DNA of 64,000 nt from JAMQKA01 sp034521835 (GTDB lineage: Bacteria; Bacteroidota; Rhodothermia; Balneolales; Balneolaceae): the NCBI GenBank assembly GCA_034521835.1, contig JAXHMA010000003.1, positions 124,001 to 188,000 of the forward strand. The letters are read 5' to 3'. Below are positions 21,430 through 32,408 of this stretch, one piece after another (position 1 is the first letter of the stretch; every line of letters begins with the position of its first letter). The notes under the pieces are model-generated. The model searched no databases. It was not told the DNA's origin and was given only the letters and a program-made list of their open reading frames with translations. A program made the position numbers and the translations under genes.

Positions 21430-22342
21430 CTATGTATCATTCGTATGAATGCGCTGTATTGCTTCCGCAAATTCCTGCTACGCTCAAAACCTTGATCTTG
21501 CTGGACGGCTTGCGCAGCGGAACCGTATCAGTTACCAACAACTGATCAATAGGTGAATCGTCTATGCGTTGGTACGCTGGCCCGGATAATATCGGGTGCG
21601 TGCATGTTGCCATTATGTTTAACGCTCCACGTTCTTTCAAGGCTGTAGCGGCGTTTGTAAGCGTTCCGGCCGTATCGATCAGGTCATCCACAATCAATAC
21701 ATTTTTGCCTTCCACTTCGCCGACAATGTTCATCACTTCGGCCACGTTCTGCTTGGGCCTTCGCTTGTCGATGAATGCGAGCCGTGCACCAATTTGCTTG
21801 GCGTACGATCGCGACATTTTCAAACTTCCCGACGTCCGGTGCAACAACGACCAGATTTTCAATCGGCTGTTCTTTAAAGTGAGTCGATGAACAACCGGCT
21901 GGCATACAGGTGATCCATCGGGATATCGAAAAATCCCTGGATCTGTGCCGCATGCAGATCCATCGTCAGCACACGGTCGGCGCCAGCCTCAGTCAGCAGA
22001 TTGGCCATCAGCTTTGAGGCAACGGAAACACGCGGCCGGTCCTTGCGATCTTGCCGCGCATAGCCAAAATAGGGGATAACTGCCGTTACCCGCTTGGCGG
22101 AGGCTCGCTTGGCCGCATCCAGCAGCAACAGCAATTCAATAATATTGTCGCCCGGCGGGGGCGTTGATTGAACCACAAAAATATCTTCACCCCGGATGCT
22201 CTGTTCGTACTTCACATAGAGCTCGCCATCCGAAAACGGCTTGATGGTCACTTCATCCAAGTGCAGTACCATAATGGTCGGCGATAGCCCGAGCTAACGC
22301 CAGGTTACTACGTCCGGCAAATATGGCAAGAGGTGTATCCAA
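21430..22342 (-). CDS. prs: Ribose-phosphate pyrophosphokinase (about four apparent frameshifts)
   Basis: Makes PRPP for nucleotide, His and Trp synthesis. Joining frames gives ~304 residues: PLAIFAGRSNLALARAIADH at the start (TTG at 22342), then EVTIKPFSDGELYVKY, IPYFGYARQDRKDRPR, the ATP/metal site VLTMDLHAAQIQGFFDIP, the PRPP loop VLIVDDLIDTAGTLTNAA, and a C-terminus FAEAIQRIHTNDT ending at 21430. Breaks lie near 22266 (extra A), 21880, 21825 and 21460. All motifs survive and the gene is essential, so these are read as errors. Downstream on the same strand are rplY and pth. Confidence 0.92.
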
Positions 22343-22378
22343 CGAGGCAGAAGGCGTTCAATGGTTTAAGATAAAAGA

Positions 22379-22404
22379 AAAGGATGGCTTCGCAGTCATC
22401 CTTT
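22379..22404 (-). terminator. Hairpin terminator between tRNA-Gln and prs
   Basis: An 11-base stem (22379-22389 with 22394-22404, one G-U pair) and TCGC tetraloop is followed on the minus strand by TTTTCTTTT. It lies just past the 3' end of tRNA-Gln, so prs probably has its own promoter or depends on read-through. Confidence 0.75.
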
Positions 22405-22422
22405 TTGAATTTTAGTGCTATG

Positions 22423-22493
22423 TTGCCCGGGGAGGATTCGAACCCCCACTGACGGTACCAAAAACCGCTGTCCTGCCATTAGACGACCGGGCA
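22423..22493 (-). tRNA. tRNA-Gln(TTG)
   Basis: A 71-base cloverleaf on the minus strand. The acceptor stem TGCCCGG pairs with CCGGGCA, the anticodon stem GCGGT/ACCGT closes the loop TTTTGGT (anticodon TTG), and the T arm contains GGTTCGAATCC. The CCA end is not encoded. It precedes prs-rplY-pth. Confidence 0.95.
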
Positions 22494-22546
22494 ATTACTT
22501 CCTCGTTTTCAAGAGACTCTGATGATATGAATTTACCTATTTGGAA

Positions 22547-23752
22547 TCAAGAAGAAATTAACACTTTTAATACATGGCATTCGTTGCATCTGCGGGGTTT
22601 GCAGTAATGCTTAAGCTGGTAAACTGCACCCAGCTTTTTCTGATAATGACGGGGTGGAATTCCGGATTGTTCGAAAAGCGTAAAAAGGGAGCCGGGAATT
22701 TGAGCATCATGGTTCATCCAGCAATCAAAAGCGGTTTGTTTTAGATTGGCAATGTGGAATAGATTTCCAAGGAGCCAAAGGGCAGGTAAAAATACGATTC
22801 CATACAAAATGTCACTGCGTTGTCGCCCGATGCCCGTTTCGGTGTTAATGGCAGCCAAGAGTCGTTGCCAGGTTTCTTCCGGATAATTGCTGTAAAAATC
22901 ACTCAATTTTCTGTTTTCGATCTGCCACATTAGGATTACAGCCTGATCCAGGCGTACTTCTGGGTGGTTAGTGGGGCGACATCCTTTCCGGTTCCAGGTT
23001 ATTGCTGATGATCGGCTCTGTTCGCCAAAACCGGCCACTCTGTTTGCTATTTGCTGCATTGAGCTCAGAGAAAGCGGTTGTTCGAGATCTTCGGTTTCTT
23101 CGATTTCAGAATAGAGTTTTTTCCCGACAGTCAACATGGATTCGCGATTTTGCGATATCCCCAGCCCGTCAAACAGTCCCAGCACCAGTGCCTTTTTCCA
23201 TGCCCGTGCAGGCGGCAGAGAGGGGTCGTAACGTTTAAGTATGGTATCTGTTTTTGTTTCGAAATACTCCCTGTGTGCCTGCTCAAACTGTTGCTTCAGA
23301 ACTTTATCGGAGATGTGATGAATATGACCAGCGCAAGGTAGTTCTTCGGTCTGGTTGTAGGCGGAAAGCAGTTGATTGAGATCAGGCGGCAGGTGCGGTT
23401 TCAGGTGAAGCGTAAATGGATTGGTCTCGTCTTCGCGGGAAATCTGAAGATCTTCGGGCGGATGATATACCACATGGAGGATCACCCGGTTGTAGCGGGA
23501 ATCGGTGTGGTGATGGTGCCTGTTCCAGTCGTTTATCGACCAGTGAAATTCGATATCTCCATACCACTGTAGATCCCCGATCTGCAGCCTGGCGTTCCTG
23601 AAATCGGGCCCGTCGGTTTCGTTTTGTGTACCTTTATCCAGCACGGTAAGGGATCGGCCACAGGTGGTACGTAGATCAGTCAGTTCAAAATGCAGGGAAT
23701 CCCAGATCCAGTGTAACAGGTGTTCGTGGTATTTCTCCTGCAGGTCACTCAC
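22547..23752 (-). CDS. DUF2851 family protein
   Basis: Intact 401-residue cytoplasmic protein matching the DUF2851 family of Bacteroidota-like bacteria. Characteristic strings near the N-terminus are GPDFRNARLQIGDLQWYGDIEFH and WNRHHHHTDSRYNRVILHVV; the pattern of Asp, Glu and His residues suggests a nuclease-like fold, though that is inference. A Cys-rich end (CKPRRCNECHVL) may bind metal. GTG at 23752 overlaps the stop of the upstream YtxH-like gene (GTGA), so the two are coupled. Confidence 0.85.
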   Translation of the reverse strand: MSDLQEKYHEHLLHWIWDSLHFELTDLRTTCGRSLTVLDKGTQNETDGPDFRNARLQIGDLQWYGDIEFHWSINDWNRHHHHTDSRYNRVILHVVYHPPEDLQISREDETNPFTLHLKPHLPPDLNQLLSAYNQTEELPCAGHIHHISDKVLKQQFEQAHREYFETKTDTILKRYDPSLPPARAWKKALVLGLFDGLGISQNRESMLTVGKKLYSEIEETEDLEQPLSLSSMQQIANRVAGFGEQSRSSAITWNRKGCRPTNHPEVRLDQAVILMWQIENRKLSDFYSNYPEETWQRLLAAINTETGIGRQRSDILYGIVFLPALWLLGNLFHIANLKQTAFDCWMNHDAQIPGSLFTLFEQSGIPPRHYQKKLGAVYQLKHYCKPRRCNECHVLKVLISS

Positions 23753-24048
23753 TCAACCAGTTCTGAACCGTCGAGCCCCAGATACTCGGTTGCTTCGTAT
23801 AGGTCGGGAATATTATCACGGTATCCTTTTCGCATGCGGCTGCGGATTTTGGCAAGCCGTTTTTCGCTTTCTTCGATCGATCGTCGGCTCTTTTCGTCCA
23901 CCCAGTCGGCCAGTTCTGAGGTGTGATCCGTTATCCATTCTCGATTCTGTTTGCCACTTCTGGGTGAAAGCAGAAGCCCCAGCCCTACGCCGCCGAGAAA
24001 TGAGCTGGCGGCCAGCAGTAATAAACCGGTATTTTTCTTTTCAGTCAT
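23749..24048 (-). CDS. YtxH-like small membrane protein
   Basis: About 99 residues from ATG 24048, which has a purine-rich GAGAGG upstream, one of the few Shine-Dalgarno-like sites here. One glycine-rich membrane helix (LLLLAASSFLGGVGLGLLLSP) is followed by the YtxH-type boundary SPRSGKQNRE and a charged helical tail likely to form a coiled coil. Family members are stress-associated membrane proteins of unclear role. An in-frame start at 24066 would add six residues. Confidence 0.75.
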   Translation of the reverse strand: MTEKKNTGLLLLAASSFLGGVGLGLLLSPRSGKQNREWITDHTSELADWVDEKSRRSIEESEKRLAKIRSRMRKGYRDNIPDLYEATEYLGLDGSELVE

Positions 24049-24179
24049 AGCAGTACCTCTCTTCAATTGGTGTTGGTAGATGATGTTAAAAAATAAAGTA
24101 ATAAACGTTTGACCGTTTTTCCATTTTTAAAACGGGTTTATAATCGATTTTAGTACTCGGAATGCTTCGAATAAATTTT

Positions 24180-24187
24180 TACTTTTG
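24180..24187 (+). promoter_or_regulatory. Possible Bacteroidota-type -7 element upstream of the pyrR-like gene
   Basis: TACTTTTG fits the TAnnTTTG -7 box used by the primary sigma factor of Bacteroidota. It lies 35 bases before the ATG at 24222. No convincing -33 TTTG box is present at the ideal spacing, so this is tentative. Confidence 0.3.
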
Positions 24188-24221
24188 ACCTTCTTTTTTA
24201 AACGGGTTGCAAAACCATATT

Positions 24222-24742
24222 ATGTCAAAATATACATCAGCCAGTTCAGAATTAGTCTACATGAATGCCGGGCGTGTTGAACGCACGCTTAAGCGCATGG
24301 CCTATCAGGTTGCAGAAAGCAACAGGAGGAATCAAAAAGTAGTGCTATTTGGTATTGAAGACCGGGGGTATTGGGTTGCTCGTCAGCTGAATGAATTTCT
24401 TGAAGATATTTACGGCAGCAGGTTTCCGCTTCTCCGGTTAGGGATGAAATTGATCTGCCCGAACATCCGGATATCACCAGCTCAGAGCTTCGCGATGCCT
24501 ACCTGCTTATTGTTGATGACGTAATATTTACAGGACAAACCATGTTTAATGCACTGAATACGGTCTATGAGGTTATCCAGTTCAATGAGATCCATACTGC
24601 GGTTCTGGTTGATCGTGGGCACCGAACGTTTCCGGTACAGGCACAGTTTGTAGGACTTGAATTGTCGACCAAGCTGAAAGAACACGTGTCGGTTATAGCT
24701 GAAGAAAACAAGATTCAAAAAGTAGTTCTCGAGATACGTTGA
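24222..24742 (+). CDS. PyrR-like phosphoribosyltransferase (one apparent frameshift)
   Basis: About 173 residues of type-I phosphoribosyltransferase. The N-terminal part has RVERTLKRMAYQVAE and VVLFGIEDRGYWVARQL; the PRPP loop LLIVDDVIFTGQTMFNAL is close to the PyrR signature. The frame is lost near 24440 (SRFPLL), and the third frame continues EIDLPEHPDITSSELRDAYL before the PRPP loop. In Bacillus, PyrR is a uracil-sensing attenuation protein with UPRTase activity; whether this one regulates pyrimidine genes or is a salvage enzyme cannot be told. I see no PyrR-type RNA site nearby. pyrF is 8 kb away. Confidence 0.7.
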
Positions 24743-24804
24743 CAGGTTCTTCCTTTATATCAGATCAAATATATCAGTTCAAATCCATAAAATGTTTAAA
24801 ATTC

Positions 24805-25721
24805 ATGTTTAATAGATACTTTTCTTTAACAATTATCATCTTACTTTTTGTGGCTTTTGCAGAAGCCTACGGGCAGAGCGACCGTGACTATGTGGATATG
24901 ATTTATTCAACTTCTGAAGAGAGCGAAATCATTTTACAAGATACTACGACCAATGGATGGAGATACGACTGGGTTGGCGGTTTTAACGGCTCTCAGGCCT
25001 CCTACCGCAACTGGAGTCAGGGTGGGGTTAACACGGTCAGCCTTACCGCGTCTACCGTATTGAATATGCGCTATCGTAAAGAACGATTCGGCTATCACCT
25101 GATTAGTAACTTCAAATATGGACAGGCACGAATTGAAGGAGACTGGCACCCGAAAGACGGATGACAAAATTTTTGTTTCCAACCAGTTTAGTTATCGATT
25201 TCAGGATGAGCGCTTCAATTTCTTCGGGAATATAAATTTCAGCACCCAATTTGATAAAGGCTACGACTACGGGCAGGACCCGAAAGCATTGCTTTCCCGC
25301 TTTATGGCACCTGGCTATTTCTCCCAGGTATTTGGTGTGGGATATGAACCGGCTCGATTATTTTTCAGCCGAGGCTGGTTTGGCTATGAAGGAGACGATC
25401 GTGACCGATACCGATCTTTCCACTCGCTATGGACTTAAAGCGGGAGAAACCTTCCGATTTGAGCCGGGGTATTCATTTATCTTCAATTTTGATAAAACAC
25501 TGGTAAGCAACGTACGACTGGTAAGCTCGCTGGAAACCTTCTCGAATATTCAGGAGCCGATAGACCAAACCGACATAAATTTCTCAAATGAGATTGTCGG
25601 GAAAATAAATGATTACCTCAACACGACTTTCCAGTTTGTCCTGGTCTATGATTCAGATTTTAACAGACGAGTGCAGATTAAGCAGGTTCTCTCGGTAGGA
25701 TTCTCATTCAGCCTTCTGTAA
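24805..25721 (+). CDS. DUF3078 family outer-membrane protein (two apparent frameshifts)
   Basis: About 305 residues after joining frames near 25140 and 25400. A signal peptide (IIILLFVAFAEAYGQ) precedes the DUF3078 hallmark WRYDWVGGFNGSQASYRNWS with NWSQGG, then alternating beta strands such as FKYGQARIEG, FNFFGNINFSTQFDKGYDYG and VLSVGFSFSLL. The final aromatic/hydrophobic strand is typical of an outer-membrane beta barrel. Function unknown. ATG 24805 begins directly before the signal peptide; earlier in-frame codons lack support. Confidence 0.75.
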
Positions 25722-25827
25722 CACCTGATTTTGAGTCTTGAGAAGCGGCGGGAAGAAACGAATGCGTTATCTAAATTAACCCAGATCTCCATTTCTGCTA
25801 GAACTTATTTTCCTTTCGATAGGTGTC

Positions 25828-27362
25828 TCACACATCAAATTCAATACCTTGGGCCAGCGGCATCTCATCGCCCCAGTTAATGGTATTGGTTTGTCGGCGC
25901 ATGTAAACTTTCCATGCATCAGAGCCTGATTCACGACCACCGCCTGTTTCTTTTTCACCACCAAATGCACCGCCGATCTCGGCTCCGCTGGTGCCCACGT
26001 TGATATTTGCGATTCCGCAATCAGAACCCCGGGCACTCAAAAAGGTTTCAGCCTCTCGGATATTCAAAGTGAACATGCCAGAACTCAGACCCTGCTTCAC
26101 ACTGTTATGCATCGCAATGGCATTGTCAAGATTGCTGTATTTAATCAGGTAAAGAATAGGGGCGAACGTCTCTTCCTGTACGATCGGGTAGTTGTGCTCG
26201 GCCTCTACAATGGCGGGCCGTACATAATGTCCTCCTTCCACTTCAAGATTGTTGCCTTCAAGCTGCTCTCCACCGTAGATTAATGTGCCGCCCTCTTCCT
26301 GAACTTGCTGCAACGCCCGCTGCATGCTCTCGGCTGCCTGCTGATCGATCAGCGGACCTACGAGCGTATCTTCATTCAGGGGATTGCCGATTTTCACCTT
26401 TTCATAAAGTTGAACAAGCCGCTCTTTCAGATCTTCAAAGATCGTATCATGCACGATGAGGCGGCGCGTGGAGGTGCAGCGCTGTCCGCATGTTCCCACT
26501 GATCCAAAGACAGTGGCACGGGCCGCCATTTCAAGATCCGCATTTTCGGTAATAATGATCGCGTTGTTCCCACCCAGTTCCAGAATTGTCTTACCGAGGC
26601 GTGCCCCTACAGTTTGCGCTACCTGCTTGCCCATGCGTATCGAACCTGTCGCGGAAATAAGCGGAAGGCGGTCATCATGGGTCATCCATTCGCCTACTTC
26701 TTTATCTCCGGTAATCAGGTTAAAAATGCCTTCCGGCAGATCGTTCTCCTTAAGTACGTTTGCTACTATATTCTGTACGGCCACGGCGCACAGCGGTACT
26801 TTTTCCGACGGTTTCCAGATCATTACATCGCCACAAACCGCCGCAAGCATGGCGTTCCAGGACCAAACAGCTACCGGAAAATTAAAGGCAGTGATAATGC
26901 CGGTAGGTCCCAGCGGGTGCCATTGTTCATACATCCGGTGGTTGGGTCGCTCGGACTTCATCGGTTTTGCCGTATAGCTGGCGCGACTGTCCTACTGCGA
27001 AATCACAGATGTCGATCATTTCCTGGTACTTCTCCGAGGCCTTCCTGGTAGATTTTGCCCATTTCATAGGTCACCAGTTTGCCCAGGTCTTCCTTGGATG
27101 CGCGAAGTTTGAGGCCAATCTGGCGCACAATTTCACCTCTCTTGGGCGCCGGCACCATCCGCCACTCCTGGAAAGCAGATGCCGCCGTTTCCACAACCTC
27201 GTCATATTCTTCACGTGAGGTAACCGTAACTTCGGCAATATGGCTACTGTCAATTGGAGAGATACTTTCAATGGCGGGCGGACTGCCATCACCGAGTGAA
27301 TTCTGGCCGGTGCTCGTTCCAGCATTCGTCCCTTCAATTCCCAGTTTCTTCAGAAATTCCAT
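25828..27362 (-). CDS. Aldehyde dehydrogenase, ALDH7 (antiquitin-like) family, two apparent frameshifts
   Basis: About 511 residues. NAD-dependent dehydrogenase; the family oxidises alpha-aminoadipic semialdehyde/piperidine-6-carboxylate in lysine breakdown and betaine aldehyde-like substrates. Family-specific text includes LGPTGIITAFNFPVAVWSWN, the glutamate-bearing ILELGGNNAI, the catalytic Cys in GTCGQRCTSTRRL, and EIGGAFGGEKETGGGRESG. Breaks at ~27020 (extra C after GEV) and ~26962 flank the normal segment QEMIDICDFAVGQSRQLYGK. It is divergent from the TrmH-like gene. A role in osmoprotectant or lysine metabolism is inference. Confidence 0.88.
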
Positions 27363-27543
27363 AGCAGTCTGTATTTTTGATTTTGCTTGATAACATGTAA
27401 AGATAACGATACTATCGGGGTTTCAAAGACGATCTGCCTGCAAAGCGCAAGAAGGTAGAACGGCTTTAATCACCATCCGGCTATTTTGTAATATTTCCTT
27501 TGACATCGGCCTGTAATTTTAATCCAATGCTGAACCAGATTTA

Positions 27544-28331
27544 ATGAAGTCTATCTCAAACCGGCAGCTGACCCTACTACGCAAACTCCACAAGAAAAAA
27601 TATCGCGAGAAAAATCAGCTCTTTACCGTAGAAGGAGAGCGGGCTGTGGAGCAGATTATAGAAAACGGTGTGGTTCGGGTTAAGCATCTTTTTGGAATGA
27701 AAGCCAGCAGCTGTGGAACCGCCCAAACTGGCAGGAAATTAGCGGGCAGTTCCGATCTGCCGCGGTGGGCAGGCAGGCGTACCATGAAATTACCGACACG
27801 GAAAATCCGCAGGGCGTAGTGGCGCTGTGTGAGATGCCGCGTGAGGTCGATCTGGATGGGCTGGCGGCCGCCGGGGGTGTGATTGTAGCCACCGATTACC
27901 TCCAGGATCCGGGAAATCTTGGGACCATTGTACGTACGGCAACTTGGTTTGGTGTGCAGGGATTGCTGCTGGGCAAGGGGACCGTGGACCTGTTCAATCC
28001 CAAAGTGGTACGAAGCACCGCGGGCACTACCGGTACGCTTCCGTTCGCTAACGTTGACCTGGAAGTGACACTCTCCAGCTTTGAAGAGACCGGCTGGCAG
28101 GTTCTGTTGCTGGATGCTTCCGAGGGCGCTAAAAATCTTCGGGATATAACGCCTCCTTCAAAAACCATCGTGGTAATTGGGAATGAGGCGAACGGTGTTG
28201 ATCCGGTTCTTTTTGGTGGTGGGGCACGTAAAAAAGTAGAAATCTCCTCCCCAACACCTGTCCAACAGGTGGAGAGTCTAAACGCCTCCGTCGCGCTATC
28301 TATAGCACTGTATGCGTTGACTGGCAAATAG
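27544..28331 (+). CDS. TrmH/SpoU-family RNA 2'-O-methyltransferase (one apparent frameshift)
   Basis: About 262 residues. The N-terminal substrate domain (LHKKKYREKNQLFTVEGERAVEQ) precedes the SPOUT catalytic domain with motif 1 ATDYLQDPGNLGTIVRTATWFG, motif 2 VVIGNEANGVDP and motif 3 VESLNASVALSIALY, which form the knotted SAM site. The frame is lost at ~27690, where TTTTT should be TTTTTT: VKHLFWNESQQLWNRPNW then reads correctly. The target, probably rRNA or tRNA ribose, cannot be assigned from sequence alone. Confidence 0.88.
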
Positions 28332-28468
28332 CGCCGATATGGCTTTTTTGTAGATTAATTTTAGGTAAAAATCGGGCACGGCATTGCTTATCTGCTGGCG
28401 TTTACCTATCGTTTTGTTAACGTAAGCTATCATCTGCAACATTCTTCCTAATCAAATCAAGATGCTGT

Positions 28469-29804
28469 ATGCCTGGAACCAAGAAAAAGGATAAAATCTT
28501 TGTTCTCGACACTTCTGTTCTGTTATACGATTCAGATGCTGTAAAAAATTTCCAGAAAAATGACATCGCTATTCCAATTACCGTGCTGGAAGAGCTTGAC
28601 ACATTTAAAAAAGGCAACGATGTCATCAACCTGCACGCCCGCAAATTTATTCGCTATCTCGATAAAATTTCTGACAAAAACATGCTGCAAGAGTGGATCT
28701 CCCTCAACGGGCGGAACGCATGGCAAGCTGCGGGTGCTGAATGATGAAAACAGCCAGGTAAATGCCTCCGAAGTATTTGGCACGCAAAAGAAAGATCACC
28801 GGATTTTAAACTCCACCCTCAAGCTGATGGAAAACGAGCCGGATAAAAAAGTGATCTTTGTATCGAAAGATATCAACCTGCGGATTAAAGCGCGGGCGCT
28901 GAATATTGAGGCGGAAGATTATGAGACAGTACGCGTAAAGGATATCGATCACTTGTATAAAGGAAAGACCGAGGTAAACTACAACAATACCGAGGTAATT
29001 AATAAATTTTATGATGAGGGCAAGCTAGACCCCGGAAAAGTGAGCAAGGGCAAACCGGTAAGCAACCACTTCTTTATCCTGAAAAATCATTCCAGTTCTG
29101 CGTTGGGTTTTTACAATGCCCGGAGCGATCAGATTGAACCAGTTCGCAAGATGTCAGCTTATGGCGTGAAGCCACGTAATGCCGAGCAAACTTTTGCCCT
29201 GCAGGCCATTATGGATCCCAACATCCTGCTTACGACCATCACCGGCGCGGCGGGAACGGGTAAGACGCTGATCGCCCTTGCCGGGGCAATTGAGCAGCGT
29301 CGTAATTTCAAGCAGATTTATATGGCACGCCCCATTGTGCCGCTCAGCAACAACGATATCGGCTACCTGCCGGGAGATATTAAATCGAAGATTGATCCCT
29401 ATATGCAGCCATTGTGGGATAACCTGAACTTTATTAAAAACCAGTTTTCCGAAAACAGCAAGCAGTACCAGAAAGTAGAAGAAATGGTAGAGACGGAAAA
29501 GCTCCGCATCGTGCCGCTGGCGTATATTAGGGGCCGCAGCCTTTCCAATGTAATTTTTATTGTGGATGAAGCCCAGAATCTGACCCCGCACGAAGTAAAA
29601 ACAATCATCACCCGGGCCGGCGAAAATACCAAGATTATACTCACGGGTGATATATATCAGATCGATACTCCATACCTGGATACCCAAAGCAACGGGCTCT
29701 CTTTCTTGGTTGATCGCATGCATGACAACGATCTGTATGCCCATATCAACCTTGAGAAAGGGGAACGTTCCAAGCTGGCCAACCTGGCAAGTAAGCTATT
29801 ATAG
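28469..29804 (+). CDS. PhoH-family ATPase with N-terminal PIN domain (one apparent frameshift)
   Basis: About 444 residues. The PIN nuclease-like domain (residues ~8-140) carries VLDTSVLLYDSDA with its first Asp, an acidic LEELDTFKK site, and VIFVSKDINLRIKA. The PhoH helicase-like ATPase follows: Walker A GAAGTGKT, Walker B VIFIVDEAQNL, and ILTGDIYQID. An extra G near 28714 breaks the frame between NG and GTHGKLRVLNDE. This YlaK-type fusion is widespread and probably acts on RNA; proof of activity is lacking for most members. Confidence 0.9.
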
Positions 29805-29887
29805 CACAGTTGGTGCTGAAGAAGGAAAATACTTGGTTGTTTGATCATTTTGTCAGCTTTACCATGGAACCCTAATTGATTTAATCA

Positions 29888-30201
29888 ATGAAGCTGGCTC
29901 TGATCGGAACAATTGCCCTCGACCGCCCGGTCATTTTGCTGGATAAGCCGTTCAACAATCTCGATATCGAAACCAACCAGCTCATCGCCAGCCTGTTAAA
30001 ATACTGGTTTAACAGCAGAAACAGGTGATCATGACCGGCCGTATTCTCGAAATTGTTATCAATATGTGCGGTGCCATTTATGTCATGAAAAAGGGGGGAC
30101 AATCAAATAGACCATTAAAAAGAGCCAGTTTAAAGATTGCCAAAAAGAATATCGCCAGCGCGAACAGAAAAGTGATTTCAACAGAATCCACAAGCTGGTG
30201 A
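29888..30201 (+). pseudogene. Decayed fragment of an ABC transporter ATPase
   Basis: From 29888 the frame reads KLALIGTIALDRPVILLDK then PFNNLDIETN, which is the stretch from just after the ABC signature through Walker B and the D-loop. The catalytic Glu after Walker B is Lys (AAG). A frame change near 30005 leads to QQKQVIMTGRILEIV and CGAIYVMKKGG, the normal end of such ATPases. Walker A, the Q-loop and the signature are all absent and stops lie upstream, so about two thirds of the gene is missing. Unlike the other broken genes, this one is truly degenerate. Confidence 0.65.
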
Positions 30202-30229
30202 AAGGTAGTGAATGACCTTATAATATGAT

Positions 30230-31470
30230 TTAGACTTTCCCTATCGCCTGTGCGGCAATCCAGCCCGTTGTCCAGGCGGACTGAAGTTATAGCCGCCGGT
30301 GATGGCGTCAATGTTCAGATACTTCTCCTGCGAAATAGAGGTTGGAATTTTTTTTGCTCTCCATTGTCCCGAAATCAATTTCCTCGAGTGGGATGCCGCC
30401 ACAAGTTACGAATTCCTCCTTGTAGGTGGTTTCGCCCTGGATATCGTAACTGCCGTTGACGAGTTGCTGAGTCAATTCATGCATGTGCTTATTGGACAGC
30501 TCTGCCCATCGTGTCTTTAGTTCGATATCCGCCAGCTCAATAAATCGCTCCCAAAGCCTGTTGGGAATTGGGAAGCGATCCTGTTTGATAATCAGTTTTC
30601 GGGCATTGGTTTCCCGAAGTTTTTTTAGTTCAGCACGAACGGTATGCTCCTTTTGGGATATAGCCAGTTCAAACGAATCGTAAATCGATATTCCTGATTA
30701 TGCAGGTAGCGTGCGGCCCATTATGATATTTTCAACACGGCAGGACCACTGAGTCCCCAATGGGTTATCAGCACCGGACCGGTTTGGGAATAGGAGCTGT
30801 TTTTAATCTCAACCTTGGCACCAGGCACCGCAATTCCTGGCCAGATCGCTAAAAATCTTATCCCTAAAATTGAACGTAAACAGGGAAGGTACCGGTGGTT
30901 CAACTGAATGCCCCAGCTCCTTAAGCCAATCATAGGCTGATTTCCGGTTGTCGCCTCCGTAGCCACCAACACGCTGTCGGCCGCTTCAGGACTCGTGCGA
31001 TACAGGTGGAGGTTAAATCTGCCATCACCCCGCGGTTCGATACGTTCCACTTTCGTTTTTGTCCGGATGCGCACGCCTCTTTTATTTGCTTCCTCCAACA
31101 GGCAGTTGATGATTGTAGCTGAATCATCGGTCGTGGGAAACATTCGTCCATCCTGCTCGGTTTTGAGCGGAACGCCACACTCCTCGAACCAGCGGACTGT
31201 ATCCTCCGCGTCGAATCGCTCGAACGCCCATCGCAGTTCTCGTTCACCGCGCGGATAAGCCTTTGAGAGCAGTTCAGGATCGTAGCAGTGATGAGTTACG
31301 TTACAGCGGCCGCCCCCGGAAATCCGAACTTTTGACAACACTTCGCGGCTACGCTCGTAGATTGTGATATTCAAGTCAGAATTCAGCCGGGCGGTATTAA
31401 CGGCGGCAAAGAATCCAGCCGCACCACCGCCGATAACAGCCAGGGAAGCAGGTCGATGATCATCAGACAT
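30230..31470 (-). CDS. BaiN/RdsA-like (HI0933) FAD-dependent oxidoreductase, several apparent frameshifts
   Basis: About 413 residues. The N-terminal FAD fold reads LAVIGGGAAGFFAAVNTARL, with VRISGGGRCNVTH and GRMFPTTDDS typical of the HI0933 family; GLSGPAVLKIS marks the middle. Past 30721 the protein continues in other frames: TCGGIPLEEIDFGTMESKK, LYFAGEV and INIDAITGGYNF-like text, closing with TTGWIAAQAIGKV at 30230. At least four indels occur between 30300 and 30720, one being an extra T near 30325. Family members reduce dihydroflavonoid- or bile-acid-type substrates or are uncharacterised. Confidence 0.8.
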
Positions 31471-31484
31471 AGCAACGAATAGGT

Positions 31485-32292
31485 TCAGGAAAGGGAGATA
31501 ATCTGCACATCCTCAATACGGTGACCCAGAAAACGCTCCGCCAGCTCGTGGAACCGCTGAGGGCGATCGCTGACGTAGCACTCAAAACGCCCCTCGACTT
31601 CGGGTTTGAGCAGATTCAGTTTTTGGAGCTCCTTGCGAGCCATCTTAGCGATAGAAATCGCAGAATCAACGATCTCTATGTTGGGATCATGCAGCACTTT
31701 TCTTATCAGGTCCTTGAACAGCGGGTAATGGGTGCACCCCAGGATCAGGCTGTCGATGTCGCTGCCCTCAAATTTTTGAAGATAGGTTTTCAGCACCTGT
31801 TCGGCAATATCGTTGTCGGTCCATCCTTCCTCGGCTAGGGGAACCAGCAGGGGACAGGCAGCAGATGTAATGGTAATGCTGCCGTTATACTCCCGGATTG
31901 CCGTTTCATAAGCACCTGATCCCACCGTGGCCAGCGTGCCGATTACCCCGATATGTTGGTGCCGGTGCTGCATGGCGGCGCGAGTACCCGCGGTGATTAC
32001 GTCAAGCACAGGTACGTTCCCGGCCGCTTTCTGGACCTCCCGCTTGGCCGAAGCCGAAACCGTGTTACAGGCGATCAGGATCATCTTGACATTGCGTTCC
32101 ATCAGGAATTTAGTAATCTGCAGGGCGTAATTACGCACCGTTTCCTCAGACTCGACGCCGTAAGGAACCCGGGCGGTATCTCCGAAGATAGATAATATTT
32201 TCATTTGGAAGCGCTTCGCGTACCGCTTTGACCACGGTGAGGCCACCGATACCGGAATCAAAAATGCCGATTGGCGCACTTTGTGTACTCAT
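31485..32292 (-). CDS. murI: Glutamate racemase (one apparent frameshift)
   Basis: Makes D-glutamate for peptidoglycan. The real start is ATG 32292 (STQSAPIGIFDSGIGGLTVV, with the first catalytic Asp/Ser), 13 bases outside the frame that holds the rest. An extra C near 32180 splits IIYFGDTARVPYG. The two catalytic Cys are in LIACNTVSA and LILGCTHYPLF. About 268 residues, the family norm. It is followed 14 bases later by the BaiN-like gene on the same strand. Confidence 0.93.
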
Positions 32293-32408
32293 GCAGTTCG
32301 TTTTTGGCTAGAATTTCAGAAGATAGGCAAGGTATTGAACTGAATAATTTCGAACAAGACATTTTGAAGGTCAATGAGGGAAACAAGAAGCCAATATATC
32401 GGTGATTC

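Noticed and set aside
24067..24221. PyrR-binding RNA or riboswitch upstream of the pyrR-like gene
   Set aside because: Only AT-rich sequence with two short AAACGGGTT repeats; no stable attenuator-type structure seen.
30250..30683. Several + frames between the ABC remnant and the BaiN-like gene
   Set aside because: They are antisense to the frameshifted BaiN C-terminus, which has recognisable conserved text.
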